Shown here: positions 46,286 through 57,368 of the stretch, one piece after another | Position numbering within the stretch: position 1 is the first letter of the stretch | Layout: each line of letters begins with the position of its first letter | Assembly (NCBI RefSeq): GCF_026626665.1 | Contig: NZ_JAPNKE010000002.1 | Coordinates: 11,304,001-11,368,000 of the forward strand | DNA length: 64,000 bases | Direction of reading: 5' to 3' | From: Nannocystis pusilla | GTDB lineage: Bacteria; Myxococcota_A; Polyangia; Nannocystales; Nannocystaceae | Position numbers and translations under genes: made by a program | Notes under the pieces: model-generated | The model's database searches: none | Told to the model about the DNA's origin: nothing | What the model saw: the letters and a program-made list of their open reading frames with translations, nothing else

Positions 46286-48811
46286 TCAGGGCGGCGGAGG
46301 GGCGAGCTGCGCGGCGGCGGTGGGCGCCTGGCGCGGCAGGCGGACGCGGAAGGTCGAGCCGACGTCGGGGGCGCTCTCGACGGTGACGGAGCCGCCCATG
46401 GCCTCGGCGACGTGGCGAGTGACCCACAGGCCGAGGCCGAAGCCGCCGTAGTGGCGCCCGGACACGGCGCGTTCGAACCGCTGGAACACGCGGGCCTGGT
46501 CCTTGAGCGAGATGCCGATCCCGCGGTCGCGCACCGAGAGGAGGACGCAGTCGGGCTGGGCCGCGAGGCTGATGTCGATCGGCTTGCCGGCGCCGTACTT
46601 CATGGCGTTGGCCAGCAGGTTGCTGACGATCTGCTCGAGGCGGGTGCGATCCCAGCGCCCCTCGAGCCGCGCTGGCATGTCGAGCCGGACCGGGCAGCCG
46701 GCCCGCTCGAGCCGCTCGGCGAAGCCGTCGATCGTCTCGCGCACCAGCGCCGCCAGGTCGAGGGCCTCCGGCTCGAGGTGGAAGCGCCCGCCGGTGATCT
46801 GCGAGACGTCGAGCAGCTCCTCGATGAGCCGGTGCAGCCGCTCGGTCTGGCGCACGATCGTGTGGAGCTTGGGCGCCGCGACGGCGGTCGCCAGCTCGCT
46901 GCGGCCGCGGCACAGCTGCTCGAGCCGCCCGAGCTGCAGCATCAGCGGCGTCAGCGGCGTGCGCAGCTCGTGCGAGGCGACCGCGATGAACTCGTCGCGC
47001 TTGTGCAGCGCGGTCTGCATGTCGCGGTAGAGCCGCGCGACGTCGAGGGACTGGGCGATCCGCAGCGCCAGCTCCTCGGCCAGGGCGAGGTCGTCGGCGT
47101 CGAAGGCCCGCGTGCGCCCGCCGAGGACGAGGACGCCGAGCTGCTCCGCGCGGGCAGTCAGCGGCACCAGCACCGACGAGCGGTGGCGCAGCCGCTCGGC
47201 CAGGTGCTCGCCCTTCGGCACGCCCGGCAGCACCGGCGTCTCGCCGTCGATCTGCACGACCGTGAACCGGACCTCGCCGTGGCGCACGAGCGCGAGCAGC
47301 TCGCCGCGGTCATCGCCCCGCCGGCGCGCCAGCTCGAGGTAACTCGCCTCGAGGTCGGCGTCGCCGGTGGCGATGGCGACGGCATGCTCGGGGCCGAACG
47401 CGCCGTGCTCGTCGAGCAGCTTGACGACGGCCAGGTCGGCGGCCTCCGGCACGAGGCGGCGGACGACCTCCTCGAGCGAGGCGAAGACGTCGAGCGAGGC
47501 GGCGAGGAGCTTGCTCGTCTCGGCCAGGAGGACGGCGCGCCGGCGCGCCGCGCGTTCGACCCGCAGCAGCCGCTCGTTCTCCGCCTCGGCGTGCTTGCGC
47601 GCGGTGATGTCGAAGAACGAGGTGACGACGGCGCTGGGCTGCTGCGAGCCGGCGAGGTAGAGCGGCCGCGAGTTGATGGAGATCCAGGTGAGCTGCCCCT
47701 CGGGCTTGTGCACGCCCATGATCACCCCCGAGCGCGGCTCGCCGGACATGAGGGTGGTGTACGAGGGGTGGGTGTGGCCGGGGAACGGCGCGCCGTCCTC
47801 GTGGACCGCACGCCAGCGCGGGTCGAGCGAGGTCCGGCCCAGCATCTGGTCGCGCGTCAGGCCGAGGAGGCGCTCGGCGCTGGCGTTGCAGGTGTGGATG
47901 GTGCCGTCGCGGCTCTGCAGGACGATGCCCTCCTCGAGCGCGGCGATCGAGGTCCGGTAGCGCTCTTCGCTGGCGCGCAGGGCCTCCTCGCTGCGCCTGC
48001 GCTCGCTGATGTCGAGCACGCCGCCGAGCAGCCGGGTGACCTGGCCGTCCTCGCCGCGCAGCGCCTTGCCGCGGGCGAACACCCACACGACGCCGCCGTC
48101 GGGTCGCACCACGCGGTACTCGAGGTCCTGGAAGGTGCCGGTCGTGAGGCTGTCGCGGACGTTGGCGTCGACGCGCGCGCGGTCCTCGGGGTGGACCCAG
48201 TCGAGCACCGCGGTGTAGTCGCGCGGCGCGACGCCGCGGCCGTGGATCCGGATCATCTCGTCGTCCCACACGAGCTCGCGGGTGCGCACGTCGAGGTGCC
48301 ACAGGCCGAGGCCGGTGGCCGCGGCCGCGAACTCCAGGGTGTCTCGCTGCTCGCGCAGTCGCTGCGCCATCTCGACCCTCTCGGTGACGTCGCTGGAGAT
48401 GAGCGTGAGGGCGACGACTCGCCCGCCGCTCTGTACCGGGCCGACGCGGGTATGGTAGCGCCGGACATCGGACCCGACGCGCACCAGCGCCTCGAAGAAG
48501 CCGGGCTCGCCGGTCTCGACGACCCGGCGGAAGCAGGCGCGCGCCACCTCGTGCGACTCCGGCGCGAGGTAGGAGAACACGCTGTCCCCGATCAGGCCGA
48601 TCATCGCGAACCGCGGGTGCGTCCGGTTGGTGAAGCGAATGATCCCCTCGGGCGAGATCATCGTCACGTAATCCGGGCTGTTCTCCAGCAGGGAGAACAG
48701 GAACGGCGAGACGCGCTCGAGCTCCGTGAACACGGAACTGGACGGTTCTGTCGAGCGGAGCGAGGACACGAGACCACTCCAACAATACCGAGCGCTCGAC
48801 GGGAGCCGCAC
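46286..48811 (-). CDS. Soluble hybrid sensor: three PAS domains, GAF, histidine kinase
   Basis: This 841-residue protein has PAS domains at about 35-150, 160-275 and 285-405 (DYVTMISPEGIIRFTNRTHP; FAAAATGLGLWHLDVRTREL; EGIVLQSRDGTIHTCNASAE). A GAF domain follows at about 425-590 (RTRAFDADDLALAEELALRI), then HisKA with phospho-acceptor His in AVASHELRTPLTPLML, and HATPase_c with N-box NLLANAMKYGAG, SVRDRGIGIS and GFGLGLWVTRHVAEAMGG. No membrane helix, so it senses cytoplasmic signals. No receiver domain and no adjacent response-regulator gene: an orphan kinase. GTG 48769 is an alternative start. Confidence 0.92.
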   Translation of the reverse strand: MRLPSSARYCWSGLVSSLRSTEPSSSVFTELERVSPFLFSLLENSPDYVTMISPEGIIRFTNRTHPRFAMIGLIGDSVFSYLAPESHEVARACFRRVVETGEPGFFEALVRVGSDVRRYHTRVGPVQSGGRVVALTLISSDVTERVEMAQRLREQRDTLEFAAAATGLGLWHLDVRTRELVWDDEMIRIHGRGVAPRDYTAVLDWVHPEDRARVDANVRDSLTTGTFQDLEYRVVRPDGGVVWVFARGKALRGEDGQVTRLLGGVLDISERRRSEEALRASEERYRTSIAALEEGIVLQSRDGTIHTCNASAERLLGLTRDQMLGRTSLDPRWRAVHEDGAPFPGHTHPSYTTLMSGEPRSGVIMGVHKPEGQLTWISINSRPLYLAGSQQPSAVVTSFFDITARKHAEAENERLLRVERAARRRAVLLAETSKLLAASLDVFASLEEVVRRLVPEAADLAVVKLLDEHGAFGPEHAVAIATGDADLEASYLELARRRGDDRGELLALVRHGEVRFTVVQIDGETPVLPGVPKGEHLAERLRHRSSVLVPLTARAEQLGVLVLGGRTRAFDADDLALAEELALRIAQSLDVARLYRDMQTALHKRDEFIAVASHELRTPLTPLMLQLGRLEQLCRGRSELATAVAAPKLHTIVRQTERLHRLIEELLDVSQITGGRFHLEPEALDLAALVRETIDGFAERLERAGCPVRLDMPARLEGRWDRTRLEQIVSNLLANAMKYGAGKPIDISLAAQPDCVLLSVRDRGIGISLKDQARVFQRFERAVSGRHYGGFGLGLWVTRHVAEAMGGSVTVESAPDVGSTFRVRLPRQAPTAAAQLAPPPP

Positions 48812-49060
48812 CCTAAAATAACGGTAAATCTCGTGGCGGACGCCGCCCGGATCTCGGAGTGCCGTCGTCCGCGCTGCGTCGCGCCCGTGCGCGTGAGGAC
48901 CGCCTCACGGCCTCGTCGCCCGCGCCGGATCAAGACCGGCTCAAGCGGGGCCGCCTCCGCCCGGGCGCGACGGCCGCCCCGTCAGGCGCGCGTCGCACCG
49001 CCGGGCCGGCCGTGCGCGGGGCGAATCACGAGATGGCCGGAGAGACAGGTGCGTGCGGCG

Positions 49061-49531
49061 TCACAGCCCCAGCTCGCTCAGGCCCGGGTGGTCGTCGGGC
49101 CGCCGCCCCGGCGGCCAGTGGTACTTGCGGTCGGCGCGGGCGATCGGCAGGTCGTTGATGCTGGCGTGGCGGCGCACCATCAGGCCGTGGCCGTCGAACT
49201 CCCAGTTCTCGTTGCCGTAGCTGCGGAACCATTGCTCGGAGTCGTCGCGCCATTCGTAGGCGAAGCGCACGGCGATGCGGGCGCCGCCGAAGGTCCAGAG
49301 CTCCTTGATCAGGCGGTAGTCGAGCTCCCGGGCCCACTTGCGCTGGAGGAACCGCCGCACCTCCTCGCGGCCGACCGGGAACTCGGCGCGGTTGCGCCAG
49401 CGGGTGTCCTCGGAGTAGGCCAGGACCACGCGGTCGGGGTCGCGGGTGTTCCACGCGTCCTCGGCGGCGCGGACCTTCTGGCGGGCCGTCTCTTCGGTGA
49501 ACGGAGGCAGCGGCGGTCGAGCTTCGGGCAT
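49061..49531 (-). CDS. SnoaL-like/NTF2-fold protein (DUF1348)
   Basis: This 156-residue protein has the cone-shaped NTF2-fold pattern: KVRAAEDAWNTRDPDRVVLA, SEDTRWRNRAEFPVGREEV, LIKELWTFGGARIAVRFAYE, and the DUF1348 hallmark WFRSYGNENWEFDGHGLM followed by RHASINDLPI. DUF1348 proteins are small stress-linked proteins of uncertain activity. Length is normal for the family. No signal peptide. It is transcribed towards the histidine kinase gene with 249 bp between. Confidence 0.88.
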   Translation of the reverse strand: MPEARPPLPPFTEETARQKVRAAEDAWNTRDPDRVVLAYSEDTRWRNRAEFPVGREEVRRFLQRKWARELDYRLIKELWTFGGARIAVRFAYEWRDDSEQWFRSYGNENWEFDGHGLMVRRHASINDLPIARADRKYHWPPGRRPDDHPGLSELGL

Positions 49532-49631
49532 GGGCCCATGCTGTGCGGGCGATCGGTCGTTCTGTCAACCCGAGAGCAGGGGCGCGCCCGGAGCGGGCGC
49601 GGACGTCGGCTCGCGCCGCGGGGGCGGCTCG

Positions 49632-49760
49632 CATGACCGATGGAGCATGTATGAAAGGGAATGGCCGATCGAGCATGTTCTCTCGGGCATGCCCGGTCGG
49701 ACATGCCGCTTCAGGGGCGATCGGCGCCGGCTCGGACAACGGCCTGTCCTCCGGGTCATG
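49632..49760. repeat. CATG-N10 array, five spacers, plus one separate unit
   Basis: CATG 49632, CATG 49646, AATG 49660, CATG 49674, CATG 49688 and CATG 49702 keep the exact 14-bp period; spacers ACCGATGGAG, TATGAAAGGG, GCCGATCGAG, TTCTCTCGGG and CCCGGTCGGA. A separate CCTG TCCTCCGGGT CATG is at 49743-49760. It occupies the gap between the DUF1348 and Fis-like genes. The flanks (49532-49631, 49761-49968) hold nothing else recognised. Confidence 0.9.
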
Positions 49761-49968
49761 TCATCACAACGGCTTCCAGGCGCGGGAACTGCGGGCTCGG
49801 GCGGGCAAGGTTCGTCGATCGCTCGCAGGGTCGGCGCCGGTCGGGTGAGGTGGTCGACGTGCGCGTGCGCTGCGAGTGAGGCGCGACCCCGCGCTCCGAG
49901 GCGCCAGGGCCGCGGCGCGGACGAACGACGCGCGCGAGCATGCGTGCGCGCATTCGACCGCGCCGGGC

Positions 49969-50187
49969 TCACGAGGGTCCGGTCGACCCCGACGACGGAG
50001 TTCGCGGCGGAGCGGCGCCTCGCGTCCAGTCGAGCCGCAGCTTGATGATGCGGCGCTTCATCGCGTGACGGGTGATACCGAGGAGTTTGGCGGCGCCGAC
50101 GATGTTGCCGGCCCGCTCCAGGGCCTCGATGCAGAGGCGCCGCTCGGCGTTTTCGAGGTTGAAATCTTCAAGGATGAACTGAGGCAT
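49969..50187 (-). CDS. Stand-alone Fis-type helix-turn-helix protein, 72 aa
   Basis: MPQFILEDFNLENAERRLCI starts a small protein whose EALERAGNIVGAAKLLGITR, then HAMKRRIIKLRL, is the C-terminal DNA-binding helix-turn-helix of NtrC/Fis proteins, without the ATPase and receiver domains. Such mini-regulators are common in myxobacteria, I believe. They probably bind DNA as dimers. It is divergently transcribed from the giant kinase gene at 50683 and could regulate it (inference). The ATG at 50187 was picked because homology begins there. Confidence 0.78.
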   Translation of the reverse strand: MPQFILEDFNLENAERRLCIEALERAGNIVGAAKLLGITRHAMKRRIIKLRLDWTRGAAPPRTPSSGSTGPS

Positions 50188-50682
50188 GGCGAGTTTGTAG
50201 CGCGCGACCGTGGTCTGGCGCGGATCAAGCCAGGCTGAATATCGGCGCGCGAGAGCGTGCGTCGATCCACGCATGCGGACCGACGATTGGGGCGGGCCGG
50301 TCACGGCGGCACGGCGGACGCGACCGGTGGCGGGGACGTGCGGGCCGAACGAGCACGGTCGAGGTCGCCGCGGCTCGATCGACGAATCCCGGCAGTGCGA
50401 CGATTCGCGGGAGCTCGTCCCGCTGCGGGTCCGATCGTCGCTGTGTTGATTGGATTATGGGCAGCGTGGAGCGCGATTTCACGCGCGTTCACCGGCCGCG
50501 CGGTTTTGCGCGCGGAAGCCCATGGTTCCACGTGCCTACATGGGGTCGGCCGCGGGTGCGCCGACGCGGAGGCTTTACCTGCTCGCGCGGTGAGGCGTAC
50601 CCTGATCGTAGGAACACGCCGATCGCCGCGATCGTGGCACCTGCCCGGGACCGGTGATTGTCCGCAGACGGTACGGAGCACA
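50188..50682. other. Divergent regulatory region, Fis-like gene / kinase gene
   Basis: It contains AT-richer DNA around 50445-50460 (TGTTGATTGGATTATGG), the best candidate for promoter elements of the plus-strand kinase gene. No gene and no CATG-N10 repeat were seen. Confidence 0.35.
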
Positions 50683-53600
50683 ATGATGGCAGCACAGGCC
50701 GCGTACACGCTGACGGAGAAGCTGCACGAGGGGCTCGGGACCGTCATTCATCGGGCGATCCGCGCGCGCGACGGGGCCCGCGTGGTCCTCAAGATCGGCA
50801 AGGGCGGGGCGCTGGCGCCGGCGGTCCAGGGCGCGCTGCGCCACGAGTTCGCGGTGCTGCGCTCGATCGACCTCCCGGGCGTGATCAAGGCCCACGCGCT
50901 CGAGGCGATCGGCGACGAGCTCGCGCTCGTGCTGGCGGACTGCGGCGGCCGCTCGCTCGACGTGCTGTTCGAGGCCGGGGCGCTCGACCTGGCGACGGTG
51001 CTGGCGATCGCCGTCGAGGTCGCGGGCACGCTCGACCTGCTGCACCGCTACCCGCTGCTGCACCGCGACATCAAGCCGCACAACATCGTCTACGACCCGG
51101 CGACCCGGCGGGTGACGCTGATCGACTTCAGCCTCGCGGTGACCGCCGGCGAGGAGCCGCAGCGGGCGGCGACGGTGGAGCGCACCGCCGGCACTCTGGC
51201 GTACATGTCGCCCGAGCAGACGGGGCGGATGAACCGGCCGATCGACGCCCGCTCGGACCTCTATTCGCTGGGCGTGACGCTCTACGAGCTGCTCACGGGG
51301 GCGCTGCCGTTCGCGGTCGGCGACGCGATGGAGCTGGTCCACAGCCAGCTGGCGCGGGTGCCGGTGGCGCCGGCGGTGCGTCTGACCGCGGTGCCGCAGG
51401 CGCTGTCGGACATCGTGATGAAGCTGCTGGCGAAGGCCGCGGAGGACCGCTACCAGAGCGCGGCCGGGCTCAAGGCCGACCTGGAGCGCTGCGCCGCGGA
51501 GCTGGCGGCTCGCGGCGCGATCGAGCCGTTCGCGCTCGGCGGCGCCGACCGGCCCCAGGCGCCGCGCATCCCGCCGCGCCTGTACGGGCGCCAGCGCGAG
51601 ATCGACGCGCTGCTCGAGGCATTCGTGACGGTCGCCGACGGCGGGGCGATGCTGCTGCTCGTGCGCGGCGCTGCGGGCGGCGGCAAGTCGGCGCTGGTGC
51701 ACACATTGGCGGCGCCGGTGGCTCGCGGCGGCGGCTTCTTCGTCGAGGCCAAGTGCGATCAATACGACCGAGGGATCCCCTACGCGCCGATCGCTCAGGT
51801 CTTCCGCGAGCTGTGCCGGACCCTGCTGACGGCCCGCCCCGAGGCCCTCGACGCGTGGCGGCGGGCGCTGTCGGCCGCGCTCGGCAGCAGCGGCAAGCTG
51901 CTCACCGACCTCGTCCCCGAGCTCGAGCTGATCGTCGGGCCGCAGCCGGAGGTGCCGCGGCTCGGGCCGGCGGAGGCGCAGAACCGCTTCAACCTGATCT
52001 TCACGGCGCTGCTGCGCACCTTCGCGGCCGCCGACCACCCGCTGGTGCTGTTCTTCGACGACCTGCAGTGGATCGACCCGGCGTCGCTGCGGCTCTTGCA
52101 GGAGATGCTGTTCGACGCCGAATGTGGGTACCTGCTGGTGCTCGGCGCTTACCGCGAGAACGAGGTCGGCGCCGGACATCCGCTGCCGGTCGCGCTGGCC
52201 GAGCTGCGGGCGGCGGGGGCCGAGCTGCGCGAGTTTTACCTCGGGCCGCTGGGGCCGGGCGACGTCGAGGAGCTGCTGGCCGAGACGCTGGTGATGCCGC
52301 GGCCGCAGGTGGCCGCGCTGGCGCGGATCGTCGCCGACAAGACCCACTGCAACCCGTTCTTCATCGGTCAGTTCTTGCTGATGCTGGCCGAGGAGCGCCT
52401 GCTGCGGTGGGACGCGGCCGGCTGCAGCTGGGTGTGGACGACGCCGCGGTCGCGGGCTGCGACGTCACCGACAACGTGGTCGAGCTCGTGACCGGGAAGA
52501 TCCGCCGGCTCGGCCCGGCCGCCCAGCGACTGCTGCAACTGGCGGCCTGCGTCGGCTATCGCTTCTCGTGGCGCACTCTGGCCGCGATCGCCGACGACCC
52601 CGAGGCCGGCGCGGCGCTCGGCGAGCTGGTGCGCGAGGGATTGGTGGTACCGCTGGCCGGCGGAGCGGAGGGCGAGGAGCAGCTGCGGTTCCTCCACGAC
52701 CGCGTGCAGCAGGCCGCCGATTCGTTGCTGACGGCGGAGGCGCGGACGGCCGCGCATCTGCGGATCGGTCGGCTCCTCCGCGATCGCCACGCGGCGGAGG
52801 TGCCCGACGAGGCGCTGTTCGAGGTGGTCGGCCACCTCGACGTCGCGCTGGCGCAGATCGCCGGCGAGGAGCGCGAGGCGCTGGCGCGGCTCAACCTGCG
52901 GGCGGGCCGGCGCGCCCGCGCGGCGGCGGCGTACCACGCGGCGCGGCAGTACTTCCAGGCGGGGAGCGAGTGCCTGCCGGCGGACGCGTGGTCCCATGAT
53001 TACGCGCTGACGTTCGCGCTGCGGGTCGAGCTGGCCGAATCGACGCACCTGTGCGGGGCGTTCGTCGAGGCCGACGCGCTGTTCGCCGAGGCGCTGGCGC
53101 ACGCGCGGTCGCGCGGCGAGCGGGCGCAGGTGTACATTGGCGGGTCCTGCTGTACGCGGCGATGGGCGACTTCGAGGGCGTGGTGGCAGCGGCCGGCGCG
53201 GCGCTGGCGATGTACGGGGTGGCGCTGCCGGACGACGGGCCGGCGCTGCAGGCGGCGATCGGGGCCGCGTTCGCGGCGGCGCAGGCCAACCTCGGCGAGC
53301 GACCGATCGCGGCGCTGCTCGACGCCCCGCCGGTGCGCGATCCCGACGTGGCGATGGTGATGCAATTGCTGGCGTCGATGTCCGGGCCGGTGTTCGTCGG
53401 CAAGCCGGCGCTGTTCCCGTGGGTCGTGCTGCACATGGTCAACCTGTCGCTGCAGCACTGCGAGGTCGCGGGCTCCGACTACGCCTATTCGGTGTACGGC
53501 CTGATGCTGGCGGGGGTGGCCGGCGAGCTCGGCAAGGGCTACGAATTCGCCGAGCTCGGGGTGGCGCTGAACGAGCGCAACGGCGATGTCCACACCCGCT

Positions 53601-55753
53601 GCATGGTCCACTTCCTGTTCGGGACGTCGCTCGTCTTCTATCGCCAGCCGTACACCGCAGGCGAGGGGTACCGCGATTCGGCCCGGCGCGTGGCGCTGGA
53701 GGTCGGCAACTTCGCCTACGTGTCGTTCTACTGCCTGCAATCGGCCGCGCAGGCGCTGGTCGCCGACGCCGATCTCCACGGCGCGGCGGCCCGCTTCGAC
53801 GACCTGGCCGGGCTCTTGCGCAAGACTCGTGACGCGGCCTCGACCGCGGTGGTCGAGTTCATGCGCCGCGTGGCCGTCAACCTCGGCGGAGAGACGCCGA
53901 CGACCGCGCTGTCCGGCGAGGGCTTCGACGAGGCGGCGTTCGTGGCCCACCTGCCGCCGGGCGGGCTGGTGCCGTGGCTGTACGCGATCGGCAAGCTGCG
54001 GCTGGCCTATCTCTACGGCGAGCTCGCGCAGGCGCAGGGGTTCGCGGCCCGGGCCCGCGCGCTGCAGGCCACGGGCGCGGGCATGGGTCACAACTACGCG
54101 ACGGAGCAGAGCCTGTACGCCGGCCTTACCGCGGCGGCGCGGTGGGGCGAGGCCGCCGCGGCGGAGCGGCCGGGGCTGGTGCAGGAGCTGGCGGAGTCGC
54201 GGGCGGCGCTGCAGGCGTGGTCGGCGAGCAATCCGGCGCAGTTCAGGGCGATCCAGCTGTTGCTCGACGCGGAGGCGGCGCGGCTGGTCGGGCGCGAGGC
54301 GGAGGCGGCCGGCGGCTACGAGCAGGCGATCGCGGAGGCGCAGGCGCGCGGCTTCGCGTTGCACGCGGCGCTGGCGAGCGAGTGCGCGGGGCGCTGGTAC
54401 CTGGGCCGCGGCCGGCGCTCGCTGGCGGCGGCGCATCTGCAGGACGCCCACGCGGGGTTCGTGCGCTGGGGCGCGACCGCGAAGGCGAATCAACTGGCGG
54501 CGGCGTACGCCGAGCTGCTGGCGCCGGCGACGAGCCGAGCGGCTCACGCGTCGGGCCGGACGACGACGACGACGCGGGTGCTGAACGGGAGCTCGCTCGA
54601 CGTCGAGGGGCTGCTGCGCGCGGCCCAGGCGGTCGCCGGCGAGCTGGTGCTCGAGCGCCTGCTCGATCGATTGATGCGGATCGTGATGCTGCGCGCAGGG
54701 GCGCAGCGCGGGTTCTTGTTGGTGCCGCAGGACGAGTCGTGGGCGATCGCCGCGGAGATGCGGACGGCCCCCGACGAGGTCGTCGTCGCGCGCGAGCGGC
54801 CGATGACCGACGAGGCGCCGCTGGCGACCTCGGTGGTGCGATTCGTCGGTCGCAGCCGCGAGGGCCTGGTGCTGGCCGACGCCGGCGCGGAGCCGCGATT
54901 CGCCCGTGATTCGTATGTGGCGGGCCATCAGCCGAAATCGGTGCTGTGCCTGCCGCTGCTCCACCAGGGCCGATTGTCGGGGGTGCTCTACGCGGAGAAC
55001 AACGCGGCCCGCGACGCCTTCGTGGCCGAGCGGGTGGAGCTGCTGCAATTGCTGTCGGCCCAGGCGGCGGCGGCGATCGAGAACGCGCGGCTGTACGCGA
55101 GCGTGCAGCAGGCCCACGAGCAGCTGCGGCGCGCGAACGAGGGGCTCGAGCTGGAGGTCGAGGCGCGCACGCGCGACCTGCAGGCGGCGATCGAGCAATT
55201 GCAGGTGGTCAACGCCGAGCAGGCCCGCCAGAGCGAGGCGCTGCGCGAGGCCCACGCGCAGACGCAGCGCGAGATCGGCGAACGCGAGCGCGCCGAGAGC
55301 GAACGAGCGGCGGCGCAGGCGGAGATCGTCCGCGTGCAAGAGGAGCGCCTGGCCGACATGGCGGCGCCGCTGCTGCCGATCACCGAGACGATCGTGGTGA
55401 TGCCGCTCATCGGGGTGATGGACGAGGCCCGCGCGAGCCAGGTGCTGGCGGCCGCGCTCGAGGGCTCGGTCCGCACGCGGGCGCAGGTGGTGATCCTCGA
55501 CATCACGGGGGTGCGCCAGCTCGACGCGACGGCTGCGGCGATCCTGGTGCGGGCCGCGAGCGCGTTGCGCCTGGTCGGGGCCCAGGCGATCTTGACCGGG
55601 GTGCGGCCCGAGACGGCGCAGCTGCTGGTCCGCGACGATGCACCGCTGGCGGGGCTCGTCACGCTCGGGACGCTGCAGAGCGGGATGGCCCACGCGCTGG
55701 CGCAGACGCGACACGCGGCCAGGACCCGTCAAGACGGCGCACCGAATCGGTGA
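50683..55753 (+). CDS. Giant signalling protein: Ser/Thr kinase-AAA ATPase-GAF-STAS, two frame breaks
   Basis: The ATG at 50683 has GGAG upstream; corrected length 1,690 residues. Residues about 10-270 are a kinase (VVLKIGKGG; LHRDIKPHNIVYD; LIDFSLAV, where the usual DFG is DFS; GTLAYMSPEQTG). About 300-560 is an AAA_16 ATPase (RGAAGGGKSAL; LVLFFDDLQWID). A ~700-residue helical solenoid follows, then GAF at about 1325-1475 (RGFLLVPQDESWAIAAEMR; SVLCLPLLHQGRLSGVLY), a coiled coil and a STAS domain (VVMPLIGVMDEARASQVLAA; VVILDITGVRQLDATAAAIL). Breaks: GG at 52436-52437 and GG at 53139-53140, each one G short. This is the plan of MalT-like/stress kinases, but with STAS instead of a histidine kinase. 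Confidence 0.9.
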
Positions 55754-55771
55754 GTGACCTATGCATCAGGA

Positions 55772-55866
55772 CATGTGCTCATGGACATGTCCTGTAGTGC
55801 ATGTGCTGCGGCGACGCTCGCTGCGGCCGCGGGACATGTCCACACGATGATGTCCCCCAGGACATG
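55772..55866. repeat. Two CATG-N10 arrays after the giant kinase gene
   Basis: CATG 55772, 55786 and 55800 (spacers TGCTCATGGA, TCCTGTAGTG), and CATG 55835, GATG 55849, CATG 55863 (TCCACACGAT, TCCCCCAGGA). Both keep 14-bp spacing. They begin 18 bp after the kinase stop. Confidence 0.88.
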
Positions 55867-56008
55867 TCGCGCGTCGCACGCTCACCACGGCTGAGCTCGC
55901 CCGGGAGGCGTGTGCGCCAGGTCATGTACGGATGGCGACGAGCACCGATGAGTCTCGCGCGGCGCCCAGGTCCACGCCTTCGAAGGGTCCACGAGAGGCG
56001 AGACGACG

Positions 56009-57232
56009 ATGGAACGAGCTGCTGCAGCTGCAAGGAGATCATTTTCAAAAGCCCGGCTCGGGCGCATGCGGGAGGGGTTGGAAAAGTATGTCGAGCGCGG
56101 CGAGGTGCCGGGGCTGGTCGCGGTGGTGAGCCGCGGCGGCGAGACGCACGTCGAGGCGATGGGGGCGCTCGCGTTCGGGGGTGCGCCGGTGCGGGGCGAC
56201 AGCGTGTTCCGGATCAGCTCGATGACCAAGCCGATCACGGCGGTGGCGACGATGATCCTGGTGGAGGAGTGCAAGCTGCGCCTCGACGACGCGGTCGACG
56301 CGTGGCTGCCCGAGCTGGCCGCTCGGCGGGTGCTGCGGGCGATCGACGCGCCCATCGAGGACACGGTGCCGGCGGAGCGGGCGATCACGGTGCGCGACCT
56401 GCTGACCTTCCGGCTCGGCTACGGGATGGTGATGGCGATGCCGGGGACGTACCCGATCCAGCGCGCCGCGGCGGCGCTGGGGCTCGATTCGGGCCCGCCG
56501 GCGCCAGCCACGGTGCCGCCCGGCGACGAGTGGCTGGCGAAGCTGTCGACGCTGCCGCTGATGTACCAGCCGGGCGATCGGTGGCTCTACAACATGGGCT
56601 CCGAGCTGCTGTCGATCCTGATCGAGCGCGCCGCGGGCCAGGCGTTCCCGGCGTTCCTGCGCGCGCGGATCTTCGAGCCGCTGGGGATGAAGGACACCGG
56701 GTTCTTCGTGCCGGAGGCGCAGATCGATCGCCTCGCCACGAGTTATCGGCCGCAGCCGGACGGCTCGCTGGCGATCTACGACGAGAGCCGCGGCGGGCAG
56801 TGGAGCCGGCCGCCGGCGTTCGCGTCGGGCGCGGCGGGGCTGGTGTCGACCGCCGACGATTATCTGGCGTTCGCGCGCATGCTCCTGGCCGGCGGGACGC
56901 TCGAGGGTCGGCGGATCCTGTCGCGCCCGTCGGTCGAGCTGATGACGACCGACCACCTGACGCCGGCGCAGAAGGCCCGGTCCGGCTTCACGCCGGAGGA
57001 CTTCGCAGCGTCGGGGTTCGGCTTCGGGGTCTCGGTCGTGACCCGCCGCGACCACGCGTACGCGCCGATCGGCCAGTACGGCTGGGACGGCGGGCTCGGC
57101 TCGGTGTGGCGCAACGATCCGCGGGAGGACATGATCACGTTGCTGTTCACGCAGCGCATGTGGAGCTCGCCGCAACCTCCGCCGGTGTGTCGCGACTTCT
57201 GGACGCTGGCGTATCAGGCGATCGACGATTGA
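56009..57232 (+). CDS. Serine hydrolase, class C beta-lactamase/esterase family
   Basis: This 407-residue protein has SxxK as SSMTK with the catalytic Ser and Lys, YxN-like YNMGSELLS with Tyr, and a late GWDGGLG in place of the HKTG box of true beta-lactamases. It fits the EstB-like esterase/peptidase branch. No signal peptide is obvious at the chosen start (ATG 56009; ATG 56066 possible), so it is probably cytoplasmic. Substrate cannot be told; members hydrolyse short-chain esters, D-amino-acid peptides or lactams. It is preceded by two CATG-N10 arrays. Confidence 0.87.
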   Translation: MERAAAAARRSFSKARLGRMREGLEKYVERGEVPGLVAVVSRGGETHVEAMGALAFGGAPVRGDSVFRISSMTKPITAVATMILVEECKLRLDDAVDAWLPELAARRVLRAIDAPIEDTVPAERAITVRDLLTFRLGYGMVMAMPGTYPIQRAAAALGLDSGPPAPATVPPGDEWLAKLSTLPLMYQPGDRWLYNMGSELLSILIERAAGQAFPAFLRARIFEPLGMKDTGFFVPEAQIDRLATSYRPQPDGSLAIYDESRGGQWSRPPAFASGAAGLVSTADDYLAFARMLLAGGTLEGRRILSRPSVELMTTDHLTPAQKARSGFTPEDFAASGFGFGVSVVTRRDHAYAPIGQYGWDGGLGSVWRNDPREDMITLLFTQRMWSSPQPPPVCRDFWTLAYQAIDD

Positions 57233-57368
57233 GGTCCGGGCAAGGCGCAGGTTCGACGGGGCGTCGTTCGCCTGCGTGGCGTTCCGAGGTTCAGCGTCAC
57301 GGCTCCATCCGCAAGCCGCGCGAATGGCGAGAGGGCGGGGAATCATCCCGCGATGTCGCGGCGCGCGG

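Noticed and set aside
46283..49636. A plus-strand open frame over 1,100 codons opposite the histidine kinase
   Set aside because: It is the antisense of an intact kinase, with no signal, start site or domain; extreme GC leaves few stop codons on the other strand.
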